A stretch of 21,210 nucleotides of DNA from Dethiosulfatibacter sp. (GCA_019084435.1 JAHRFV010000059.1:1-21210), one strand, 5' to 3'. Positions 7,937-15,451 are shown, counted from the stretch's first letter. Notes: generated from the sequence alone by a model not told the origin. Made by a program: numbers and translations.

Positions 7937-8776
7937 ATGCTAATTCCTGATCAAATAGAGATCATTACTAGATATACCGAAGATTTATTCGATGTTCTGA
8001 CTGAAAATTTCAACCAGAGCAAAGAAGATATCAATATGTCTTCTGTCCATGATAGTCGAGTCTCATTGCGCCGGCTCATGGCACTGATTGATGTGCTGAC
8101 TTCTCTTCATCCCAATACAAAGAAAGTGTTGGCAGCAGATAAGAAATCTTTGAAAAAACTGCAAAAACGTTTCGGTGCGACAAGAGATATCCATGTGTCA
8201 GAAAAGTACATCAGAGACAAGATTGCTTCATTGTGCGATGTCAAATCATACTTGGAGTGGTTGGCAAGTGAAACTATCATTATTGAAGAGACACTGACGA
8301 ATGATTTGAAGAAAATCAAATTTTCTGATTATCTAAAAGTAAAGGATAATATGACTCAAATTTCACTAAAAATAGCGTCTGATGTTTCTTTACCGAAGGT
8401 TCTTTTCGATACCCTGGATGGTGTTTTTCTCGAAACCATAGAAAAGATAGAAAAACTGGAATTAAGCAATTTAGAAACATTCCATTCAGTCAGAATTTCA
8501 TTGAAAGGCTTCCGATATACCTTGGAAATCCTCAATATTTTTGATAATTCATATAAATCATCTTTAAATGATCTCAAGGAGCTTCAGGATTACCTTGGAG
8601 AGATTCAGGATCTTACTGTGCTTGAAAATATGCTGGTAAGTTGCTCTAAAGACTTAAAGAATGAATTCGAATATACCTGTATGCTCGATTTTATTAATGA
8701 AAGATCATCATTTCTAATCAACAGCTTTTATAGTCGACGGTATGAAGTGTTAAAATTGTGGGAAATCAAAATATAA
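7937..8776 (+). CDS. CHAD domain-containing protein
   Basis: CHAD domains are helical bundles that bind inorganic polyphosphate through conserved His, Arg and Lys residues. The 279-residue protein contains the two expected internal repeats. The first has VHDSRVSLRRLMALIDVL (His38, Arg41, Arg45, Arg46) and LKKLQKRFGATRDIHV. The second has FHSVRISLKGFRYTLEIL (His183, Arg186, Lys190, Arg193) and LKELQDYLGEIQDLTVLE. There is no attached CYTH domain, although many CHAD proteins are fused to or encoded beside CYTH. AAAGGA lies 8 bases before the ATG. The pcm gene follows after 13 bases and its ribosome binding site overlaps this gene's stop codon, so the two are cotranscribed. Confidence 0.87.
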   Translation: MLIPDQIEIITRYTEDLFDVLTENFNQSKEDINMSSVHDSRVSLRRLMALIDVLTSLHPNTKKVLAADKKSLKKLQKRFGATRDIHVSEKYIRDKIASLCDVKSYLEWLASETIIIEETLTNDLKKIKFSDYLKVKDNMTQISLKIASDVSLPKVLFDTLDGVFLETIEKIEKLELSNLETFHSVRISLKGFRYTLEILNIFDNSYKSSLNDLKELQDYLGEIQDLTVLENMLVSCSKDLKNEFEYTCMLDFINERSSFLINSFYSRRYEVLKLWEIKI

Positions 8777-8789
8777 GGAGTGTTTTGTT

Positions 8790-9368
8790 ATGACTATGAA
8801 TCAGGAAATCAAGAATTATTTCAACACCCTTGACAGAAGCTTGTTTATGGATAAAAACAAAGAAATGGCAACTATAGACAGTCCTTTTCCAATTGGTTAT
8901 GGTCAAACTATTTCTCAACCATCACTCGTACTTGAAATGACTCAGCTTTTGATACCTGATAGAAGCATGAAAACCTTAGAAATTGGTACAGGTAGTGGCT
9001 ACCAAACCGCTTTGCTTTCCGAGTTTTCCAAAGAGGTCTTTACAATAGAAAGAATCCCCCAACTTTATATTAAAGCTGAGACAAGATTGGAAAGTATGGG
9101 CTATAAAAATGTTCACTTCAAGATGGATGACGGTACCTTGGGGTGGCCAGAGTTTGCACCATTCGATCGAATTATCGTGACTGCTGCTGCTAGATTTATA
9201 CCATCCTCTCTAACTGATCAACTGGCTGTAAATGGCAGAATGGTTATCCCTGTAGGTGGACCGAATTTTCAAGAGCTGTTGCTTGTCACTAAAGATGACA
9301 AGGGCGAAGTCAATACAATCAACAAAGGCTATGTAAGGTTTGTCCCGTTAATCGGCAAGTATGAATAA
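8790..9368 (+). CDS. pcm: Protein-L-isoaspartate O-methyltransferase
   Basis: PIMT methylates L-isoaspartyl residues formed by protein ageing so that they can revert to aspartate, using S-adenosylmethionine. The 192-residue protein is slightly short for the family but complete: SPFPIGYGQTISQPSLVLEM is the family's substrate-side motif, LEIGTGSGYQTALLSE (63-78) is SAM motif I, and FDRIIVTAAARFIPSSL and NGRMVIPVGG are the later motifs. AAGGAG (8775-8780) lies 9 bases before the ATG. As the second gene behind the CHAD protein, it suggests a stress or long-term survival unit, but that is an inference. No hairpin terminator was seen before the riboswitch promoter at 9390. Confidence 0.9.
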   Translation: MTMNQEIKNYFNTLDRSLFMDKNKEMATIDSPFPIGYGQTISQPSLVLEMTQLLIPDRSMKTLEIGTGSGYQTALLSEFSKEVFTIERIPQLYIKAETRLESMGYKNVHFKMDDGTLGWPEFAPFDRIIVTAAARFIPSSLTDQLAVNGRMVIPVGGPNFQELLLVTKDDKGEVNTINKGYVRFVPLIGKYE

Positions 9369-9389
9369 TTTACCAATGAATTGTCTGCA

Positions 9390-9418
9390 TTGACACCAAA
9401 TTCCATTTTTATTATAAT
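9390..9418 (+). promoter_or_regulatory. Consensus sigma-A promoter of the cobalamin riboswitch-cobT transcript
   Basis: TTGACA (9390-9395), exactly 17 bases, and TATAAT (9413-9418): both hexamers match consensus perfectly. Transcription would start near 9425, giving a leader of about 330 bases before the cobT start codon. Constitutive, strong initiation fits a gene controlled at the riboswitch terminator. Confidence 0.88.
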
Positions 9419-9508
9419 AGTCTTCAACAGGTTTCTATAGTTCTTATCTCCCACTTTTGGAAGTGAGAGTATTAGTACTGTTAGTCATCGGATTAATTGA
9501 ATAAAAGA

Positions 9509-9659
9509 GTTTCAGGTGCCTTTACAAGGAGAATAGGGAATCCGGTTCAAGTCCGGAACGGGCCCGCCACTGTAATGAATAGTGCTTTTTATTCAGCCAC
9601 TTCCGTCGGAGGGAAGGCAAAAAGCATGCCATGTCAAAGTCAGGAGACCTGCCTGAAAT
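9509..9659 (+). ncRNA. Cobalamin (B12) riboswitch aptamer
   Basis: The P1 stem pairs TTTCAGG (9510-9516) with CCTGAAA (9652-9658). Inside are the class hallmarks: GGTGCC, the AAGGAGAATAGGGAA stretch (9526-9540), the CCGG-CAAG-CCGG hairpin, the B12-box-like GCCACTGT (9566-9573), and the 3' core GTCAGGAGACCTGCC. An imperfect hairpin lies just upstream (9448-9469), and a 7-bp hairpin TCTTTTC/GAAAAGA lies just downstream (9667-9687), part of the expression platform. A 82-codon frame that runs through this region is not a gene. Binding of adenosylcobalamin or a related cobalamin would be expected to favour the terminator that follows. Confidence 0.95.
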
Positions 9660-9704
9660 TAATCAATCTTTTCCTAAGCAGAAAAGACATCGTTTGGATA
9701 ATGG

Positions 9705-9736
9705 AAAGTCCACACTTGTATAGGTGTGGACTTTTT
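9705..9736 (+). terminator. Riboswitch-controlled intrinsic terminator
   Basis: AAAGTCCACAC (9705-9715) pairs perfectly with GTGTGGACTTT over 11 bp, followed by a T run ending at 9736. It lies between the aptamer and the cobT ribosome binding site, so the switch acts at transcription: termination with cobalamin, read-through without. Confidence 0.9.
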
Positions 9737-9756
9737 AATATATAGGAGGAATTATC

Positions 9757-10806
9757 ATGGAACTATTAAACAATACTTTATCTAGAATCACTGATTTGGA
9801 CCGAGAATCGATGAACAGGAGTAGAACTAGAATTGATAATCTTGTCAAACCTGTTGGTAGCCTTGGTCGCCTTGAAGACCTTGCAGTCCAGGTTTCCGGT
9901 ATAACCGGTGAGCTTTTCCCTGATTTAAGCAATAAGGCAATTATTGTTATGGCGTCTGATAATGGTGTGTGCGAAGAGGGAGTTACCGCAGCACCTCAGA
10001 TGGTAACAAAAATTCAAACAATCAACATCGCCAATGGTGTCAGTGGATTGGGACCCTTGGCAAGATTGTCCGGAGCAGATCTAGTAGTGGTAGACATCGG
10101 TGTCATGTCTGATATCGAGCATGATCGAGTCATAAGTCGAAAAATCAGATATGGTACAGGAAACATTGCAAAAGGCCCTGCCATGTCTTATGATGAGGCT
10201 GTAAAAGCCATCGAGACCGGTATAGAAATCACTGAGAAAGAGATAAAAAAGGGCAGAAGATTGATTGGTACTGGTGAGATGGGTATAGGCAACACGACAT
10301 CAAGCACCGCTCTATTGTCTGTTGTAACTGGCATGGATCCACAAAGCATAACAGGCGTAGGTGCCAATCTGCCACTGGATAAGCTTGATATGAAGATAAG
10401 TGTCATCAGACAAGCTATCAGTGTCAATAATCCTGATAAAAGGGATCCTATTGATTGCCTCGCTAAGATAGGTGGACTTGATATAGCAGGCATGACGGGT
10501 ATTATTCTTGCCTGTGCAGCCAACAAGGTCCCCTGTGTGATTGATGGATATATCTCTACCATATCAGCTATCCTTGCATGCCAGCTTTCGCCATTATGCA
10601 AGGACTATATCATCTCATCCCATTATTCGTTGGAAAAGGGATCTAAGACCGCTAGTGAATACCTGGGCATAAAACCTATGCTTTATATGGATATGCGATT
10701 GGGAGAAGGCAGTGGAGCTGCATTAGCTTTTCATATCGTTGAGTCTGCTGTTTTGATGAATCGGGACATGATAACCTTTGAGGAATCCGGCATAAACGTA
10801 GTTTGA
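9757..10806 (+). CDS. cobT: Nicotinate-nucleotide--dimethylbenzimidazole phosphoribosyltransferase
   Basis: CobT makes alpha-ribazole phosphate, the lower-ligand precursor of cobalamin, from nicotinate mononucleotide and a benzimidazole base. The 349-residue length is typical. Conserved pieces are KPVGSLGRLEDLAVQ near the N-terminus, ASDNGVCEEGVTAAP, GTGEMGIGNTTSSTAL and DMRLGEGSGAALAF, where Glu317 matches the catalytic glutamate of the Salmonella enzyme. AGGAGG (9744-9749) lies upstream of the ATG. It is the only cobalamin-pathway gene in the window and sits alone behind the riboswitch. Its last 76 bases overlap the 3' end of the convergent hydrogenase gene. Confidence 0.95.
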   Translation: MELLNNTLSRITDLDRESMNRSRTRIDNLVKPVGSLGRLEDLAVQVSGITGELFPDLSNKAIIVMASDNGVCEEGVTAAPQMVTKIQTINIANGVSGLGPLARLSGADLVVVDIGVMSDIEHDRVISRKIRYGTGNIAKGPAMSYDEAVKAIETGIEITEKEIKKGRRLIGTGEMGIGNTTSSTALLSVVTGMDPQSITGVGANLPLDKLDMKISVIRQAISVNNPDKRDPIDCLAKIGGLDIAGMTGIILACAANKVPCVIDGYISTISAILACQLSPLCKDYIISSHYSLEKGSKTASEYLGIKPMLYMDMRLGEGSGAALAFHIVESAVLMNRDMITFEESGINVV

Positions 10807-12206
10807 CAAAGAGTATGCTTATCTGATTTTTTGCCATAATTCTCAATATCGTTCCTGCTCTTAGTTTTGTGGCTCATTGACAGGGGGCCGTTAATACAGC
10901 CTCCTTCACATGCCATTCCTTCTATGAAGTTGCCGTTTAGCTTTCCAGCCTTTGCCATTTTTAAAGCCTTTTCGCACTCGGCAATACCGGAGCATACCAC
11001 CGGTTTTAACTCAACCTGTATGTTGTATTGTTCTATAGCTTTTTCCATTGCGCCACTAACACCACCGGAGCGGGCAAACAATCTTCCAAAATATGAGGCA
11101 TTAGGTATTGGCTCTTCATCAATATTCTCAATATCGATTTCATAGGCATCTATCAATGCTCTCATTTCTTCAAAACTAATGGTGTAGTCGATAATTGAAC
11201 GATAATTTTCTTTAGCAGCTTCCTCTTTTTTTGCTGTACAAGGGCCTATAAACACAACTTTCGCTTTACTGTCTTTCTCCTTAATGAGTCTACTTGTAAT
11301 GATCATGGGTGAAGCGGTTGATGATATGTTTTCAATGAACTCTGGATATTTCTTTTCAATCAGAGAGACAAATGCTGGACAGCAGGATGTTGTAACAAAT
11401 GCTTTATGCTTTAGTTCTTCCTCAAGCAGACCCGCTTCTGTAACAGCCGCTATATCAGCTCCTAGTGCTGCTTCTACAACCATATGGAATCCTATCTTTT
11501 TTAGAGCATGATTGATTTGTTCTATAGTGACATTGTCATATTGGACTGCGATTGAAGGTGCGACGACAGCATACAGATGACAATTCTTATTGTTATTTCT
11601 TAGCAGCCTTACCAGAGGTAGCATCTGTGATTTGTCTGATATGGCTCCAAATGGACATTTGTATACACACTCTCCGCAGCTGATGCATTTATCTCTATCA
11701 ATAATGGCTTTCTTGGTTTCCTTGTCAATATCTATGGCACCTATTTTGCATGATTTTATGCAGGGTCTCCGTACATCAGAGATTGCATTAAACTGACAGA
11801 CCTTACTGCATCTTCCGCATTCGATACATTTTTTTTGGTTAATTACTGCCCTTTTATTGATAATATCGATAGCATCCACCGGACAGGCCTCAATACAATG
11901 GTGAGCTAAGCAACCTCTGCAGGCCTCGGTGACTGAAAATCTGTCAATGGGACATTCATCACAAGCTATGTCTATCACGTCAATTATCTCATCACCATAC
12001 TGGTAAAGCATATTTTTGATTCTTTCGTTTATGATAGCTCTTTCCTTATAGATACAGCATCTTGTGTTAGCTATTGGACCCGGTATTATTCTTTTTGGAA
12101 TCAAAAGCAGTTCATTAATTAGGTTGTCATTTAACTCAGCCTTTATCAGCTCTTTTTGAACCTTATATTTGATTTCCTGAACATGGTTTTCAAATTTTTT
12201 CATCAT
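10731..12206 (-). CDS. Group-B-type monomeric [FeFe] hydrogenase
   Basis: A 491-residue iron-sulfur protein with an H-cluster domain. The N-terminal 190 residues carry many cysteines in ferredoxin-like spacing (82, 85, 96, 99, 104, 108; 127, 130, 133, 137; 149, 153; 174, 177, 180, 184). The H-cluster ligands are all present: TSCCPAF (Cys275, Cys276), GPCTAKKEE (Cys323) and MACEGGCINGP (Cys433, Cys437). The long N-terminus, the EGGC spelling and the missing GGGQP end point to the poorly characterised group B rather than classical HydA. It is the last gene of the HydS operon. GAGG lies 4 bases before the first ATG and 7 before the second (12203), so either may be used. Residues from about 467 are antisense to cobT and may be a lineage-specific extension. 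Ferredoxin-linked H2 metabolism is likely but unproven. Confidence 0.88.
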   Translation of the reverse strand: MMKKFENHVQEIKYKVQKELIKAELNDNLINELLLIPKRIIPGPIANTRCCIYKERAIINERIKNMLYQYGDEIIDVIDIACDECPIDRFSVTEACRGCLAHHCIEACPVDAIDIINKRAVINQKKCIECGRCSKVCQFNAISDVRRPCIKSCKIGAIDIDKETKKAIIDRDKCISCGECVYKCPFGAISDKSQMLPLVRLLRNNNKNCHLYAVVAPSIAVQYDNVTIEQINHALKKIGFHMVVEAALGADIAAVTEAGLLEEELKHKAFVTTSCCPAFVSLIEKKYPEFIENISSTASPMIITSRLIKEKDSKAKVVFIGPCTAKKEEAAKENYRSIIDYTISFEEMRALIDAYEIDIENIDEEPIPNASYFGRLFARSGGVSGAMEKAIEQYNIQVELKPVVCSGIAECEKALKMAKAGKLNGNFIEGMACEGGCINGPLSMSHKTKSRNDIENYGKKSDKHTLCQTTFMPDSSKVIMSRFIKTADSTI

Positions 12207-12215
12207 TTTACCTCT

Positions 12216-13385
12216 TTAATAATAATAGACCGATACGCTTTTGCCACATTTTTTAAGCTCTTCAAACATAGCATCGAGTATCTTGAACTTAATGTTGTAG
12301 TTAATGGGGAAATCTGGATTCTGATGTGCTGGATTCACTGCCTTCCCAACATGAAAATTTATATGTGTGCTATTCTCCACCAGCATTTTGGTCAATAAAT
12401 CTGCTCCGTTATATTCATATTGGATGCTCTGTTCATCAAAGGAATCCTTGTTGATATACTTGATTTTCTCTAGCGCTTTCCCCATAGTCAAGACACCTTC
12501 TGTTACCAGATCAAATCCATCCATATAGGCGATTGGTGGCAGATTTTCAGAAATAGTTTCCTTATCCACCTCCAAGTCTCTTTTTAACTCTCTGGATGCA
12601 ATAATAGCCGTTGTTCCACCGCAGAGAATTCTTCTGAAGCTGTTGCCGTGGATCATTTTTTCTGCAAATACCTTGTCCAGATTTCTTTCAAGGGGAGGTC
12701 CTGTAAACACATCAACAATATGAGGCTTTTTAACCTTTACTGTGAGGATTGTTGTGTCATCTCCTGGTTTATTATTATATAAATTGCTGCATACACCCAA
12801 AAAATTTCCATTAACTATGCTTGAGGCACTATTCACCAGGTTGAGATTTTTAAGATAGCTATTAATCTCCTTCCATGCCCAGCCAAGATTTAGCATTTCA
12901 CCAACTCCCGCATGGATCGCTCCGTCACTAACGATAGTAATAGTGTCTCCTTCTTCCATTTTGATATGACTCTCCAATATTTTTTTGCCGGAAATCTCAA
13001 TCTCTTTTTTATCCAAAGGAATGTTCCTACCATGACGGTAAAAAAACGCTGGCGGGTTGTCACATTCAGCCAGATATAGATTCATATCCTTGTCAATTTT
13101 CATGATGGTAAAAGTGGCGTATGCAAGCCTTCTGACTTGACACTCAGGTAACGTGTTCAATATCGTCTCAACTGTATCTCTTAGAGAGGCGCCATTCTTC
13201 AGCATAGTTGAAGCTATCTTTGATGTCAGGGTTGACAATATATTCGCTTTAACACCACTACCCAGACCATCAGACATTACCAGAATTGTTTCATTTCCAT
13301 TGTTGACTATTTCAACATGATCTCCGCACAACTCTTCGCCAAATTTATTCAAAAATTTATGATTGATGTCAAGATGGAGTGTCAT
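12216..13385 (-). CDS. SpoIIE/PP2C-type serine phosphatase linked to sensory hydrogenase
   Basis: Residues 1-220 form a SpoIIE-type PP2C phosphatase domain with metal-binding aspartates in CGDHVEI (Asp22), VMSDGLGSG (Asp39), IVSDGAIHAG (Asp154) and GDDTTILTV (Asp209/210). Such phosphatases usually act on serine phosphates of anti-anti-sigma (STAS) proteins. Residues 223-389 are a second region I cannot assign, with motifs RRILCGGTTAIIASREL and MDGFDLVTEGVLTMGKALEK. There is no membrane segment. The ATG overlaps the TGA of the HydS gene by 4 bases, and the hydrogenase gene follows after about 9 bases, so translation is coupled in one operon. The natural reading is that HydS controls this phosphatase. 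No STAS or anti-sigma partner is encoded in the window. Confidence 0.87.
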   Translation of the reverse strand: MTLHLDINHKFLNKFGEELCGDHVEIVNNGNETILVMSDGLGSGVKANILSTLTSKIASTMLKNGASLRDTVETILNTLPECQVRRLAYATFTIMKIDKDMNLYLAECDNPPAFFYRHGRNIPLDKKEIEISGKKILESHIKMEEGDTITIVSDGAIHAGVGEMLNLGWAWKEINSYLKNLNLVNSASSIVNGNFLGVCSNLYNNKPGDDTTILTVKVKKPHIVDVFTGPPLERNLDKVFAEKMIHGNSFRRILCGGTTAIIASRELKRDLEVDKETISENLPPIAYMDGFDLVTEGVLTMGKALEKIKYINKDSFDEQSIQYEYNGADLLTKMLVENSTHINFHVGKAVNPAHQNPDFPINYNIKFKILDAMFEELKKCGKSVSVYYY

Positions 13386-15106
13386 TTGACTTCACCTTCT
13401 TCACTTTCAACAACCCTTTTCAAATTCAATAGCGCTATTTTTGCCTCAGCAGTGGTTTCGCCTAGAAGACCGGCTATTTCCTGAGCAACCCTCATCTGTC
13501 TGTCAATTACACTGTTGACTGTGTTTAGCGTATTGAATTTCAATTCTGATAGTTCATTGTTTCTACGTTCTTCGTCTGTCAAGTTTGAAAAAAGTCCAAA
13601 CACCAGCTTGTGCTCTTCGATATATATCAGATACTCTTTTAGCTTTAGATTGTAATGCGGAATATTAATCTTCTTGCCTAAAATATTTTCTTTTTTGCTG
13701 ATTACTTGTTCGAAGTCTTCAGATGTCATAATCATGCCAATATCTTTTCCTTTAATCTGGGTCAAAGTTGTGTGAAATGTTTTTTCACCTTGTGGATTGA
13801 TATCAACCACTTTCATTTCTTCATCCAACAGAATGAGAATATTGGGAGACACTTCAAAGATGATATTAGAAAGCCGCTCAGCTTTCATACGCATATGAGG
13901 AATGCACATTTCTAGATGTGAAATTCCTTCAAGGACAGCCTTGGATTTTTCTCTGCAAGTGTCATAGCCACATGCACCACAATTTAACTCATCTTCCTTG
14001 TTTATTTTTCCCATTTTCTGCAAAACTTCGTTTATGCTCGCCTCTGTGTGTGTTGGTTGTTCATACCATCTGTCACTAAATACTCTGTTCCAAGGATTCA
14101 AGCTCTTGTAATCATATCCTAAAGGCACAAATCTTCTTTCAGCGTCAATCTGCGATAGCATGTGATTTGTTCTTATTTTCTTTTTGAAGATACTGCCAGA
14201 ATTTTTAGGAATCGCAGGTCCTCCAAGGCATCCTCCAGAACAAATATTTGCCTCGACGCATATCCCTTCTATCTCATTTTCAACCAAAGAGTCAAACAGC
14301 TCCTTGCAATCTAAGGCTCCGTTGACCTTGATAGGTGTCAATCCTTTCTTGTAAGCCGCTTCCTTGATGCCAGGCAAAATACCCCCTTCTCCCGGATACT
14401 TGGATCCCAATCGACCAGCTCTGCTCTCAGGTTGCCTAGGTTCGTAGTTATTTATATCGATATTCAATTCTCTAAATAAATAATCTAGTTCCTCAAAGGA
14501 TATAACAGCATCAAGTGTCTTTCTTTTCTGGTATCCAGTCGCCTCGCATTTTTTTGAAATGCAAGGTCCAAGAAAGACGATGAACGCATCTTTGCCATAT
14601 TTTCTCCTTAGCATCTTGCTGTGCAAAATCATTGGGGAATCTATGGCCATAAGATATTCTGTCAGTTCGGGATAAAACTTTCGAATCATCATGTTCACTG
14701 AAGGACAGCAAGATGTGATATGGTTTTTGCATTCAGACGTCTCAATAAGCCTGTTGTACAAATCAGTAACCATCTCCGCCGCAACTGCTGTCTCTTCAAC
14801 AAACTCAACTCCAATACCATACAATGCACCAACCAATCTCTCAGGCTCGGTATAAATACCTGCATAGGATGGTGCTATGCTGACAACAACCTTTCTCTTT
14901 TTAAGCGCAGTTCTGACTTCTGCCAGATCACTATGTATATTTCTTGCATTTTGAGGACAAACCAAAAAACATTTGCCACAGGCTATGCATTTTTCTTCCA
15001 TTATTTCAGCCTGGTCATTGACTATCTTGACTGCTTTTACGGGGCAGTTCCTAACACATTTATAGCAGTTCTTACAATTAGCGGGATAAAAATCTAGAAT
15101 TTTCAT
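13382..15106 (-). CDS. HydS-type sensory [FeFe] hydrogenase with 4Fe-4S and PAS domains
   Basis: Numbering is from ATG 15106 (574 residues). Order: 2x[4Fe-4S] ferredoxin (Cys11, 14, 17, 21 and 40, 43, 46, 50); H-cluster domain with ITSCCPS (Cys133, Cys134), GPCISKK (Cys182) and ICSGGCLGGP (Cys289, Cys293); an FeS domain CGACGYDTC with a distal cysteine (Cys376, 379, 384, 401); a PAS domain around 415-515 (VSPNILILLDEEMKVVDINP); then a C-terminal helical region. This is the layout of sensory group C hydrogenases, where the H-cluster is thought to detect H2 and the PAS domain to pass the signal. The longest frame starts at a TTG at 15121, but GGAG at 15113-15116 is 6 bases before ATG 15106, which is preferred. 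It lies 2 bases after the thioredoxin-like gene and overlaps the phosphatase gene by 4 bases. Confidence 0.9.
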   Translation of the reverse strand: MKILDFYPANCKNCYKCVRNCPVKAVKIVNDQAEIMEEKCIACGKCFLVCPQNARNIHSDLAEVRTALKKRKVVVSIAPSYAGIYTEPERLVGALYGIGVEFVEETAVAAEMVTDLYNRLIETSECKNHITSCCPSVNMMIRKFYPELTEYLMAIDSPMILHSKMLRRKYGKDAFIVFLGPCISKKCEATGYQKRKTLDAVISFEELDYLFRELNIDINNYEPRQPESRAGRLGSKYPGEGGILPGIKEAAYKKGLTPIKVNGALDCKELFDSLVENEIEGICVEANICSGGCLGGPAIPKNSGSIFKKKIRTNHMLSQIDAERRFVPLGYDYKSLNPWNRVFSDRWYEQPTHTEASINEVLQKMGKINKEDELNCGACGYDTCREKSKAVLEGISHLEMCIPHMRMKAERLSNIIFEVSPNILILLDEEMKVVDINPQGEKTFHTTLTQIKGKDIGMIMTSEDFEQVISKKENILGKKINIPHYNLKLKEYLIYIEEHKLVFGLFSNLTDEERRNNELSELKFNTLNTVNSVIDRQMRVAQEIAGLLGETTAEAKIALLNLKRVVESEEGEVK

Positions 15107-15108
15107 GA

Positions 15109-15348
15109 CTAGCTCCAGCAAATCGCTTTATTCAATAATTCGGGTACATCTTTAGATAAAGCTGAATAGATTTTGTCGTCTATTTTAACTGATACTGCGC
15201 TTGTGCACTGCCCCAGGCAAAACGAAGCTTTTACAGTTACTTCCAACTTGAGATCATTCTCATCTATCCAATCTTTAATAGCTTCAATCACATCATAAGA
15301 TCCTTTTAGATGACATGCGCTTCCTACACATACATAAATATCCTTCAT
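15109..15348 (-). CDS. Thioredoxin-like [2Fe-2S] ferredoxin (NuoE/HydC C-terminal type)
   Basis: A 79-residue protein with the cysteine pattern of thioredoxin-fold [2Fe-2S] ferredoxins: Cys7 and Cys12 (CVGSAC) and Cys44 and Cys48 (CLGQC). It corresponds to the C-terminal half of NuoE/HydC without the N-terminal helical domain. AAAGGAG lies 9 bases before the ATG. It is the first gene of the hydrogenase-phosphatase operon, directly behind the Rex-type operator. It probably passes electrons to or from HydS or the group-B-type hydrogenase; the absence of a NuoF-like partner makes a bifurcating HydABC enzyme unlikely here. Confidence 0.85.
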   Translation of the reverse strand: MKDIYVCVGSACHLKGSYDVIEAIKDWIDENDLKLEVTVKASFCLGQCTSAVSVKIDDKIYSALSKDVPELLNKAICWS

Positions 15349-15403
15349 TTAATCCAACTCCTTTTTTAATAATAATATTTCAGCCCAAATATATTAGACT
15401 ATA

Positions 15404-15421
15404 TTGTTAATTAATTAACTT
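15404..15421. promoter_or_regulatory. Rex-type operator 1, at the hyd operon transcription start
   Basis: TTGTTAATTAATTAACTT matches the Rex consensus TTGTTAA-N4-TTAACAA at 12 of 14 fixed positions and contains the perfect 14-bp palindrome GTTAATTAATTAAC (15406-15419). On the minus strand it begins right after the -10 box, covering the expected transcription start, an ideal repressor position. Rex releases DNA when NADH is high. The call rests on motif match and position; rex itself is not in the window. Confidence 0.72.
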
Positions 15422-15451
15422 ATTATAGCATTAAAAAAGGCTCTAAATCAA
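15422..15451 (-). promoter_or_regulatory. Promoter of the hydrogenase-sensor operon
   Basis: On the minus strand TTGATT (15446-15451), 18 bases, then a perfect TATAAT (15422-15427). It lies about 75 bases before the first start codon. Its -35 box lies inside the terminator palindrome at 15439-15481 and its start region lies in Rex-type operator 1. Confidence 0.65.

Noticed and set aside
9497..9745. 82-codon plus-strand reading frame
   Set aside because: It lies inside the cobalamin riboswitch and its terminator, has no ribosome binding site, and its bases are explained by the RNA structure.
10188..10601. 137-codon minus-strand frame opposite cobT
   Set aside because: It is antisense to strongly conserved cobT coding sequence, has no ribosome binding site and resembles no protein family.
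14720..15097. 125-codon plus-strand frame opposite HydS
   Set aside because: It is antisense to the ferredoxin and H-cluster region of HydS and has no start signals.
10731..15348. Possible electron-bifurcating HydABC hydrogenase
   Set aside because: A NuoE-like [2Fe-2S] protein is present, but there is no NuoF-like flavoprotein subunit, and the domains point to a sensory HydS and a separate group-B-type enzyme.
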